Shown piece by piece: positions 54,301 through 64,000 of a stretch of DNA of 64,000 bases (position 1 is its first letter; each line of letters starts with the position of its first letter). The DNA comes from Aphidius gifuensis. Its lineage: Eukaryota > Arthropoda > Insecta > Hymenoptera > Braconidae. The stretch is taken from positions 9,651,101-9,715,100 of the forward strand of contig NC_057792.1 in the NCBI RefSeq assembly GCF_014905175.1, given 5' to 3'. The notes beneath the pieces are model-generated. The model saw only the letters and a program-made list of their open reading frames with translations. It was not told the DNA's origin and did not search any database. The translations under genes were made by a program, and so were the position numbers.

Positions 54301-56647
54301 GCTTATGATTCATCCATTGATTGATATTCCGTCCAGTTTCGTGACTGTTACCAAACTAACCGAATGGTACTCAATCGACTGCTTTTGTGGCTCTCACTAT
54401 TTACTCTTCTAGAATGGAGAAACTCGTTCAATTTGCACTGATGTAGTTGTTCCAGTTATTCAATTTGAAGACATCTGATCGTTTTCTTAAGATATTATTC
54501 ATTTTCTAGGACTTAATCATAATATATATGAATCCATCTATATTCGGGTACTGAGCATCTCTGACAGCATTTACATCAGATCTTTTGATTCAGGACTATT
54601 CTTCTAGTTAAAAAAACATATATGCGATCTTAATATCGAATCAATGTCTACAAAACAATGAATCAAAGAAGTTTCTAGAATTAAGGCAAGAACTGTATAG
54701 ATCGGTGACAGTCACCAATCTATACGATTAATGAGAGATTTGATTGGTGACAGTCACCAATCTAGACAGAAGTCACCAAACTAGCCGTTTGGTACCAAAA
54801 AATGTCACCATTCTAGCCACTCAACATATATATATATATATTTGTATAACTTCGAGTTCAAGAAGATGGCCATGTGAACATGATGCTCGGTATATTTAAA
54901 TTTGTATAAACATTCTTAATGTAAATATACAACTTTTTTTTAATTTTGCAAGTAATTTTTTTTAATACGCCGAAAATTTGTCCAACTCTGACATTGAGGA
55001 CTTTATTTTTACAAATTGGACTTTGAGGACATTTATATATACACATATAAGTTTAGGCACGAATGTTTGAGTTCAGGGAAAAATGTTATTTATAACAGAG
55101 TTTGAGGACTTGTAAGACACATGTAAGTTCTGATGTATTTATGAATTTAGGGACATAATTCACTCTAAAGAGAGTATGAGGACATGACACCTCTGATGGG
55201 CTCAGCATGATAAAAGACTTGGAAGACTTTAGTTCCCACTCGAGATGACTTTCTAGCGATACTCTTATCATGTAGGTAATTCTTAATGACGTGAGAAATA
55301 CTGGGGGATGACACCGGAGAAATTTCTCCGACATTGATCTCGTATCTAATATATTTCTCCGACATAAATCTCAACCTGACAAAGCTTTTTTTGCCGTGGG
55401 AAGAAATATGCGAGCACTGATGATTCGATCAGATCTTATTTTGTCTATAGCTCTGATTTTAGACCATCACATTTGAATGAGTATATATTAAAGTTCTGAT
55501 TTAGTGATACAGATTAATATTTACATTCATTGACTCTTCGATGAACGTGGATAACCCTTGATGTCAAAATTCAAAATATTTTAGATTTAGTGATGATTGA
55601 AGTATATGCCTAACTTCGTATATGAGGACTCAAAGTCCTCAAAGCGATGGATACACAGTAGAATGTATTGTTCGATATATTGCCCGTTAAGGGATTTATA
55701 TCTAGTTCAAAAAAGTTGGTTAGGTACTATTTAAGATACGAGAAGCGAATGTTACTTTGGGAGAGGGGGCTACGGCATCAAATGTTTTTAAGGAAGAGTA
55801 AGGGAAGGCTCATTCCCTTGCCTAAATAGTAACATTCGCTCAGTTGACTTTATAATTTTTTATGAAACAAATAATTGACACACTTTATTGTTGTCGCGAC
55901 GAGAGCATTGATTGTTTTTATTTATTAATATAGTTATTAAATTTTATATTACTGTTATTAGTGATCGTATATTTACTTAAAAATATTATTTTAGTTTATT
56001 CAATAATTAAATTCAAGGGGATTTGCTAATACAAAATAGATGTATCTAGTATCGAGATGCCAACGCAACTAACTTGACTAAAGGCCCGAAGTACTGGCAC
56101 AGCCCTTGGCACCTTGGTGTACGTGCAAAATTGCAAAAAATCTAGAAAGATCTACAACGACGCCTGAAAATTTTCTCAGGCTCGTTATAGTTCTTGGAAA
56201 TTTTATTTTATTTTGTTTGCCTTGAGGTTTCCCAATGTGTTGGCTGTTGGGCCAACACGCTGCAGGAAAACTCAAGCATAAACCGGTCAGCCTGACTTGT
56301 GCGCCGATACGGTGCATACCAATTAGCACTCGGCACAATGCTCAGGCTGGCGATTTTTTTTTGCTCAAAATTTTATTTTCTTAACTCGTTTTTCTATTTT
56401 TCTCTCTCTTCTTCTCTCTCTCTCCCTTTTATGCTGACGGAACATGTATAAATATCACAAACATAATGTATATGATCTTCAACGAATGAAACAGACTCTT
56501 GCAAGAACTGTGAATAAGGGGTTAGTAAAATTTCTTTATATAAAAAGTTTTAACCATTACTTTTATTGATAAGACGGTTATCGACTTGATACCATGGTAG
56601 ACGTTAGTCTTGGATTCCAACATAAACCTTTAATCAACGTTGAAGAT
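54301..56647. other. Non-coding; palindromes, small GCCGGAGTAA remnant, structured GC island
   Basis: No supportable gene. 54700-54765 has two copies of ATTGGTGACAGTCACCAAT or near it, a perfect palindrome. 55310-55380 is a few units related to the 20-kb minisatellite. 55745-55838 is a hairpin with arms AGCGAATGTTACT. 56060-56350 is GC-richer with hairpin-forming stretches (GTTGGCTGTTGGGCCAAC). CT-rich run at 56400-56430. Confidence 0.5.
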
Positions 56648-57457
56648 CCCGAGTGGAAATCTGGTCAGTCATCCTGATCAAGTGAACCTGGTCAAATCTT
56701 GATCAATAAATCATCAAGTTGGATGATTTCAAATAAATATTTTTTTTTAAACGATTTTCCCTGTTCAAGATAGGATCAAGTATCTTGATCACATCCTGAT
56801 CAAGTGATCATCCTGGTCAAATCTTGATCAATAAATCATCAAGTTGAATGATTTCAAATAAATATTTTTTTAAAACAATTTTCCCTGTTCAAGATACGAT
56901 CAAGTGAACCTGGTCAAATCTTGATTAATAAATCATCAAGTTAGATGATTTCAAATAAATATTTTTTTAAAACAAGTTTCCGTGTTCAAGATAGGATCAA
57001 GTGTCTTGATCACATTCTGATCAAGTGACCCTGGTCAAATCTTGATCAAAAAATCATCAAGTTGGATGATTTAAAATAGGTATTTTTTTAAAACAATTTT
57101 TCCTGTTCAAGATAGGATCAAGTATTTTGATCACATCCTGATCAAGTGAGTCTGGTCAAATCTTGATCAAAAAATCATCAAGTTGGATGATTTGAGATGA
57201 ATATTCTTTTAAAACAATTTTCCCTGTTCAAGATAGGATCAAGTATCTTGATCACATCCTGATCAAGTGAGTCGGGTCAAATCTTGATCAAAAAACTATA
57301 AAGTTGATTATTTTAAAATACATAAGTTTTTCAAACAATTTTTCCTGTTCAAGACAACATCAAGTATCTTGATCACATTTTGAACAAGTAAATCTGGTCA
57401 AATCAACCTAGTTTAATAAATTTAATAAATTAAGTCAAGTAAAATGTAGAGCTGATA

Positions 57458-58768
57458 CCCTAGCGAAAATGCCGATAGTCGGATTGTGCACTAATCTCAT
57501 ACAAAAACGAAACGAAACCGACACACGACTATAAGAATTTCTAAGTCACGAGAATAAACAGTAAGAAGCATTTAAAAAATAAAATATTATGTCTAAAAAT
57601 TTCTAAATAATATTTTTATAATTTAAGACACATTAGAATTTTTTTTAAATAATTTTTTTATTGAAAAAACTCAATTCTGTTTATGTATTAAAAGTGAGGT
57701 TAGCTGTCAGAATCATCTGTACACGACTGTGAGATTTTACAATTCTCACACAATTCCGACACACGACTGAGAGAATTGTAAATCCGACACAATTCCGTCA
57801 CAAATCCGACAGACGTACGACAGTATATTTTTATTTTGTATTTAATATAAAAAAAGAGCATTTTATTGATAAAAATTTTTGTTCAATATTAAAATTATAA
57901 TATTTTAATAATTTTAGGCATATTAGATTTTTTTTTTTGAATAAATTTTGATAAAAAAAATAATTGGAATCGTCTGTGAGAATTCGCGATTTGCAAAAAT
58001 TTTTGTTTAATAATAAAATTATAATCTTTTAATAATTATAGGCATATTGGATTTTTTTTTAAATTATTTTATTAGAAAATTATCATATTTTGGTTTTTTT
58101 ATGAGGTTAAGAAAGGTTTTTTTTTAAATACTTTTTTTTCAAAACTAATACATTTAATCAGTTTCCCACGTATTTGGTATTTTTGTAACTCGAATGTAAT
58201 TTGTAATGAAACCATGTATTTGATTTCCCATGTTTCCCATTATTTTTTTTTGTCAAAATTTATTCAAAGAAAAAAAAACTAATATGCCTAAAATTATTAA
58301 AATATTATAACTTTAATATTGAACAAAAATTTTTATTCATAAAAAGCTCTTTTTTTATATTAAATACAAAATAAAAATATACTGTCGTACGCCTGTCGGA
58401 TTTGTGACGGAATTGTGTCGGATTTACAATTCTCACAGTCGTGTGTCGGAATTGTGTGAGAATTGTAAAATCTCACAGTCGTGTACAGATGATTCTGACA
58501 GCTAACCTCACTTTTAATACATAAACAGATTTGAGTTTTTTCAATAAAAAAATTATTTTAAGAAAATTCTAATGTGTCTTAAATTATAAGAATATTATTT
58601 AGAAATTTTTACACATAATATTCTATTTTTTAAATGCTTTTTACTATTTATTTTTGTGACTTAGAAATTCTTATACTCGTGTCTCGGTTTTGTGTCGTTT
58701 TTGTATGAGATCAGTGCACAAACCGACTGTCGGATTGGTGTCGGATCGGTGTCGCCATTTCGCTAGGG
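57458..58768. mobile_element. 1.3-kb palindromic DNA transposon with CCCTAGCG ends
   Basis: CCCTAGCGAAAATGCCGA at the left and TCGCCATTTCGCTAGGG at the right, TA on both sides (57456-57457, 58769-58770). The arms are nearly perfect over most of their length, with blocks such as GTGAGGTTAGCTGTCAGAAT mirrored. Absent from copy A of the host repeat. TA duplication suggests Tc1/mariner-like mobilisation. Confidence 0.9.
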
Positions 58769-59033
58769 TAACATTTCTGTATAATATTTCTTCTATCGAA
58801 TAATTCATTCCAATATCTATCTATAATTTATTATTACGAATTAACAAATAAATACAAAAAAATCATTTCGTATTTTATTAATGAAAATATTCAAAAATAA
58901 TTATTTAGGAAATATTATTATATCGCATAATTATTTTTTTTCCAATTATTAATCTTTCTCTGAATCTATCATTTTCTTTTTGCCTCTTGTGTGTAAATGT
59001 AAAATATGAGGATTAAAAAACTGTACATTGCAT

Positions 59034-59110
59034 CGATCGTCCGGTAGCCTAACGGCTAAAGCGTGGGTTTAGAATAGTAATCCGTTGTTCGTAGGTTTGA
59101 TCCCGTCTAG
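59034..59110 (+). tRNA. tRNA-Leu-like sequence in copy B
   Basis: A-box-like GGTAGCCTAACGG, GCTAAAGCGTGGGTTTAGAA and B box GGTTTGATCCC. More decayed than 9143-9215; likely pseudo. Confidence 0.4.
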
Positions 59111-59510
59111 TTGCGCAAATTTACTTAATTATATTCTTTGTCTTTCATTTCAGCACATCTATCTCTAACTCTAACCCAAAAATAATAAGTAATTAGCTGA
59201 TTCAAAAAAAAAAAAGAAAAACAAAGTCATTTGTTAAATAATTTTTTTTAATCATTTTTTGATAATGTTTCTTGATCACTTTTTGATCAAAAATCTTGAT
59301 CAAGCCTTGATCCATTTTTGCGTTACGTTTTGATCAATTCTTGAACAGGTAGCTTGATCAAGTCTTAACCAGGTACCTTGATCAAGTCTTGATCCATTTT
59401 TGCGTTACGTTTTGATCAATTCTTGATCAAGTTGTCTGATCAAAACTTGATTTGAATTCAAGTTGCCTGATCAAGTTTTGATCATATCCTGAACTGAACT
59501 TCTACTCGGG

Positions 59511-60002
59511 ATCACGCTCGATTTTATGTCGAAATGGTTTGATTTTTGACGTTGAAACGCAGTTGATCCGAGATTGAACTGAATGAAAAATTAAAATACA
59601 CAAAAAATACCTAAATTTATTAATATGATGGTAGAGAATAAAAGGAAAAGAAAGTATTCAATTTTCAAGGATTCAACCTCGATTCAATCTCGTTTGGACT
59701 TCAAAAAGTAACGTTATTCGAAGTTTAATCAGGTTTGCTCAAGATTAATCGAAGCTTAGAAATTATTATTATAACTATTATTATTTCTAGCATTTGTCCT
59801 TACACTGACAGAAAATATTTTCAAATGATACTAGTTTGTCATAACTTTTTTGAATAAAGATTGAGGTTATACCTGAATGAAGATTTTTCGAAATTTTGAA
59901 TCTATGTTCCACTTATTTTAAGAAATTATGTATAACTGATATCATCTAAATATATTCCGCCTACATTTAAGGAGGCATACTTTAACGTTTATCCATTTTC
60001 AA
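59511..60002. other. Non-coding spacer
   Basis: Nothing recognised. Confidence 0.5.
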
Positions 60003-62800
60003 AGAATGATGGTGAGCCAGCACAAGTTTATACATTTTTATTCAAATAAAATTGAGCACGAGTCTGACAAAAATAGACGGAAAATAGCTGATATCAATAT
60101 ATATAACAACTTTTTACTGTGTATATTAAACTTCGAGGACTCTCGGTTCTCAAACGCGTTGTTAGACATGTACTCCAATCAGTACTAAGTGAAAAATACT
60201 TTTATTTTCGAGTTAGAAAATACTTACATTAGTAAAAAAATGCTTGAAATATGATAAGAAATCGTAATTGACTCTGGAGAATCAAGATATAACCTCGTAG
60301 ATACGTTATCGAGTTCGATTAAAATTACAAGATACTAGACCCTTTTAGGGATTGAACCTGGACCAAGACATCAAACTTAAAAAAAGTATTTATCAAAAAA
60401 TCTTTTGAAGTAATCAAAGCTGTAGATATTTCAAGAATTGACGCCAACCAGAATCGAGTCAGCAGTTTTCGTATGTCAGTGTGAATATATGTTATAAAAA
60501 ATCTTACTAAGCCTTAGCGAAAGGGTAATAATAGACCTATAATTTTCATGATTATGTTCTCACTCATTAGCTTTTGTCAATTTTACCATTGCTCAAAATA
60601 TTTTTCTGACCTCAATCTATTTTCTATTTTATAGATAATCTTTATAGATTTTTTATTAACTCATGTGTAATACTTTGACACAAAATTGATCTCCAGTTAT
60701 AAAGAAATAGACGAAATATAGCTGATATAAATATGTATATATTGTAACTAATTTTTCTACCGATAAAGTAGAAGCGTCAGTTACTATGGGATCAACGAGG
60801 ATTTCTCACCATCCTCCTCTCTTACTGCCAGGAAGGAGCCAGCTGGTGTATAACGGCAACCAACGGACGCCAAGGTAGTTCAGGAGCAATGGCTGCCGAC
60901 GGCCATTTCGGTAGCGACTAGTTCAACAAGAAATGGTAGAGAGGCGCGGTCCACCATATTGGTTCCAAAACGTCACTCGGGCACCATTACTAAAATGTAT
61001 GTGATTTTTAGTATCGGCCGGGAGCGTAATAACCTCACCCCGCGGCGGCGGTTATTACCGTGATCATTGACTTGGTTTAGCTAACTCGCATAACCTAAGT
61101 CAATACGAGAACGAGGATATTCGTACCTCGCAGGCTTTACCAAATATCCTCCTATTGCCTACTCACTCTAGTGCACCAAGTAGTCGAACATAAAGTCCAT
61201 CTGCAACCACGCTGGTCTTACGCCGGACCATTCTATGCATTTGACTACTCGATTATAGGTTACCCTGACATTAAGTAACCACACTGGAGTGAGAGAGCGA
61301 GTGAGATACAACGTCCTATCTATGCAGCATAGCGACATCGTAAATCACCCTCGAGAGCATGCACAACGCATCGGTAGCTTGGTTGGACTCATCAGTGACA
61401 TCAACTAGTTCCACCCTAGGACCCAGTCGACGTCATCGTCTAAGTCGGCTAACTCCACCAAGGAGTCATGCCAGCTTCACCGGTGCTATCAACTAGCTCC
61501 TCCATAGGAGCATGTCGACATCACCAACTCCACCAAGAAGTCAGCTAGCTTCGTCGGAAGCCAACCACGGACTGTCACCAGTCCCGGTGCCATCAGCCAG
61601 CTCCGAGAGCCGACCGACGACTGGCAGTGAGATGCCAGCGATCACTAGTTTTATGGTCTCTATCCCCACTCCCGTTTGACCCACTCCATACTAACATCTG
61701 TGCGCACACCCGATGCGACTCTCTGGTGGGAGTGTCGAAGTAGAGGATACGAATCTGACGTAGCCAAGGTAGGAATCCGGATTATCCGCTCGTGGCGGAT
61801 GTCTACCAAGTCAACACTGACATTCAGGCGGAAATGGATGTCACTACCGAGGCCACTCCCATACCGGTGGTATTAATTAGCGTCCTAGTCGATAAAACCC
61901 CTTAGACCAGACCTCTAATTATTTTCGGGAGCGCGAGATCTGCTAAATCTCGTTACAATATATACTTTTCACTGTTTATATTGAACTTTGAGACTCTAGG
62001 TCCACAAAAACGTTGTTAGACATATATTCCAATTAGTACTAGGTCAAAAATACCTTTATTTTTAAGTGAAGAAGATACTTACATGGGTAAAAAATGCTGG
62101 AAATATGATAATTAATCGTAAATGCTTCTAAAGAATCAAGATATAACCTCGTAGATACGTGATCGAATTCATTTAAAATTACAAGATACTCAACCCTCTC
62201 CGGGATTGAACTTGAACCAAGACATCAAACTTGAAAAAAGTATTTATCAAAAAGTCTTTCTAAGTAATCAAAGCTATGAATATTTCAAGAGTTGACCCTA
62301 ACCAGAATTGAATCAGAAGTCTTCGTATGTGGGTGTGAATTTTCGATTCGTTCTGTCATGATAATGTTAATATTGGTAGCGTTTTATTAATCAAACATTT
62401 TAAAATTGTTTCGAATATTTTTTTATCCTCATTCGAATTTTTGTTCAGAAGAAAATGATGGCAGGCCAACATCATGTTTAAAGATTTTTAATGAACTCAG
62501 TATTATATATTAAGTGTAATACATTGACACATAATCAATTACGGCTCCACCGAAACCCAACGGAATACATATATAATATACATATATTGATAAATGTGTA
62601 CTCATTACTGTGTACACTGTACTTCGAGTACTATAGGTACTCAAACACGTTGTTAGACAAATACTCCAATTGGTATTGAGTCAAAAATACCCTTATTTTT
62701 TAGTAAAAAAGATATTTACGTAACTAGAAAATCAAATGAATATCATGATTAAGATACGTTGTCAAGTCTATGTTATATTTCTAACAACGCGTTTGGGGAC
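60003..62800. repeat. Three tandem ~640-bp units, middle one split by a solo LTR
   Basis: Unit 1 about 60003-60640, unit 2 about 60640-62450 (including the 1.2-kb LTR), unit 3 from about 62455, partial. Shared blocks: CGTTGTTAGACATGTACTCC, AAGATATAACCTCGTAGATA and CAAGACATCAAACTT. Each unit contains the same short frame around LNFEDSRFSNALLDMYSN, but it is too short and variable to call a gene. Confidence 0.8.
60743..61957 (+). mobile_element. Solo LTR, 1,215 bp
   Basis: TGTAACTAATTTTTCTACCG at the left and AAATCTCGTTACA at the right, giving TGT...ACA ends, with ATAT on both sides as a 4-bp duplication. Units 1 and 3 of the surrounding tandem repeat show the uninterrupted site. Clearly GC-richer than its surroundings. 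Ty3/gypsy is the likely superfamily from the 4-bp duplication. A 210-bp fragment of the same LTR is at 46345-46556. Confidence 0.85.
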
Positions 62801-64000
62801 CTACATTAGACAAAAGTTTGAACAAACTATGGATAATTACCGTAACGAAGTAGAAAAATGGCGGAGAAAAGTTTTTAGTCATCAATAATCCAATCGACAG
62901 CAAAATTTATTTCGTTACAAAATATTCACAAAATATTCACAAAAGAAAAAAAAAATCAGTCCTGTAATGCAACAGAGTAATGATAATATTTATAATCAAT
63001 ATATACATTAGACCTGTTCGAAAATAAAAATATATTTTTTTTTTTGGCTCCTAAGGTCCCAGAAGTTGCGTACCGACCTCAGAAACTTGGGAAAAAATTT
63101 TTGTCGTTTTACGATTTTTTTTGAGACAACGAATTGATTATTAATTTTTCTATTTGATTAACATGGGATATGGCTGAATATTCACGCGGATTGATGTGGT
63201 AATTTTTAAGGTACAAACTCGATCAAGAACGCGTTTTGAAGTTCGAATAACGCTCTACAAGATTTTGTATATCGTTTTTTTTTTTTTAGCGTTTTTTTAT
63301 CATTTGTTGGATATATTGCCCGTTAAGGGATTTATATCTAGTAATAAGTTTAGGATAGTCAAATTAAATACTTAACACAATACTATTTTTTTGTTTGTTA
63401 TCTTTTAATTTCAATAATTGTTGTTTAGATTATTATTTTAATTTTATATTATTTAATTTATTGTTCAATCAATTAATTGAATTGTTTATTCAATGACTTG
63501 AATAATATTTATTTTATTTACATAGCTCTTGATTAATTGTTTAAAAATTTATAAATTATTGCTAATTTATGAATTTAAATTTGTATTATTTTATTATTGA
63601 AACTATTAATTGAACACTTTTGATTGTTATTATCAATAACAATGGTAATTTATTGTGACTGCAATTATCAGAGATAATTTTCAGTCGATAATTATAAAAA
63701 TGATTATGGTATTTTAAGTTATATTATTTAAATTTTGATCATCTCAAACGGATATGTATAATAATTAATTGATTCGATTTTTATGGTATTGCACAATTAT
63801 TCTAATCAGTAAAAAACAATTCAGTGACTTGCAGTTTGATGAGTCCTTGGACCTGGATGGCTGCAGTTCAGCGTCAGCACGTAGGCGAGTTTTTACTCGG
63901 CTTGTGTTGGGCGCCTTTGTTGCTCGTGTATATGTATATACGTATATTACGTATATATGTATGACAATCGGTCATTCTGATGACACTTTTTTTTTATATT
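62801..64000. other. Non-coding spacer
   Basis: No gene. 63310-63342 repeats a 33-bp sequence found at 55674-55706. 63935-63962 is an ATAC/GTAT palindromic run. Confidence 0.5.

Larger units (their letters stand above)
56648..59510. mobile_element. TTGATCAAG-repeat element with tRNA-Leu-like sequence, copy B
   Basis: CCCGAGTGGAAATCTGGTCA at the left and TGAACTTCTACTCGGG at the right; about seven 115-bp units (56670-57400), then a nested palindromic transposon, then the AT-rich middle, the tRNA-Leu-like block and the right-hand TTGATCAAG units. Alignment with copy A at 8374-9506 fixes both ends and the empty site of the nested element. Confidence 0.8.

Noticed and set aside
56078..56338. 86-codon minus-strand ORF
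   Set aside because: No recognisable domain; the region looks structured instead of coding.
61676..61876. 66-codon ORF in the GC-richer block
   Set aside because: Falls inside the solo LTR; no protein similarity apparent.

Overview
The window is AT-rich eukaryotic nuclear DNA, almost certainly from an insect. Introns with GT/AG borders, fragments of two animal host genes (PP2A scaffold subunit A; an alpha-1,4-glycosyltransferase of the A4GALT/alpha4GT type), BEL/Pao, R1/Jockey-like and Ty3/gypsy-like elements and a Polinton/Maverick all fit this. The AT bias and transposon mix would suit a hymenopteran such as a parasitoid wasp, but the sequence alone does not fix the species. Most of the window is transposon built on transposon; only the glycosyltransferase looks like a possible resident host gene.

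Layout. 1-7060: minus-strand BEL/Pao retrotransposon (5' LTR, primer site, gag, protease, RT, start of RNase H, cut by the window edge), interrupted by a mariner-type foldback MITE and by a 48-bp copy of its own RT sequence. 7061-18371: mostly non-coding repeats, an element carrying a tRNA-Leu-like sequence, a small tRNA-bearing repeat, a degraded transposase-like gene (12.9-14.6 kb) and a second mariner-type MITE. 18372-20856: a composite element whose GCCGGAGTAA-type arms bracket intron-containing exons of the PP2A A-subunit gene. 21085-22508: a relative with the same CCCTGGTG ends. 22787-24530: LINE relic. 25340-26584: unrecognised degraded ORF holding two MITEs.

27520-40880 is the centrepiece: a nearly complete Polinton/Maverick (adintovirus-like) element with long terminal inverted repeats. 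On + it has protein-primed DNA polymerase B, a parvovirus-type phospholipase A2 protein, a glycine/alanine-rich minor protein, an adenain-like protease, a penton-like minor capsid protein, a small conserved-looking ORF and the major capsid protein. On - it has a chromodomain integrase, an unknown conserved protein and a packaging ATPase. PolB (two in-frame TAGs plus a MITE), the ATPase (two frameshifts) and the penton gene (one frameshift) are broken; integrase, unknown protein, PLA2, protease, small ORF and MCP are open. Its terminal repeats carry an intron-containing tRNA-Tyr(GTA) gene and another tRNA-like sequence, and the last 26 codons of the capsid gene are antisense tRNA-Tyr sequence.

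41-47 kb: gag fragment with six zinc knuckles, a hAT-type MITE with perfect 8-bp target duplications, a T-rich minisatellite, a palindromic MITE and an LTR fragment. 47.6-49.7 kb: two exons of the glycosyltransferase gene. 50.8-51.5 kb: LINE tail. 51.9-54.3 kb: a second, unrelated-lineage Polinton PolB relic split by a tandem pair of tRNA-bearing repeats. 56.6-59.5 kb: second copy of the tRNA-Leu-like element with a 1.3-kb palindromic transposon nested inside. 60-62.8 kb: three tandem ~640-bp units, the middle one holding a solo LTR.

A theme runs across unrelated elements: at least three families here (Polinton TIRs, the ~180-bp repeat, the TTGATCAAG element) carry tRNA-like sequences with recognisable A and B boxes.
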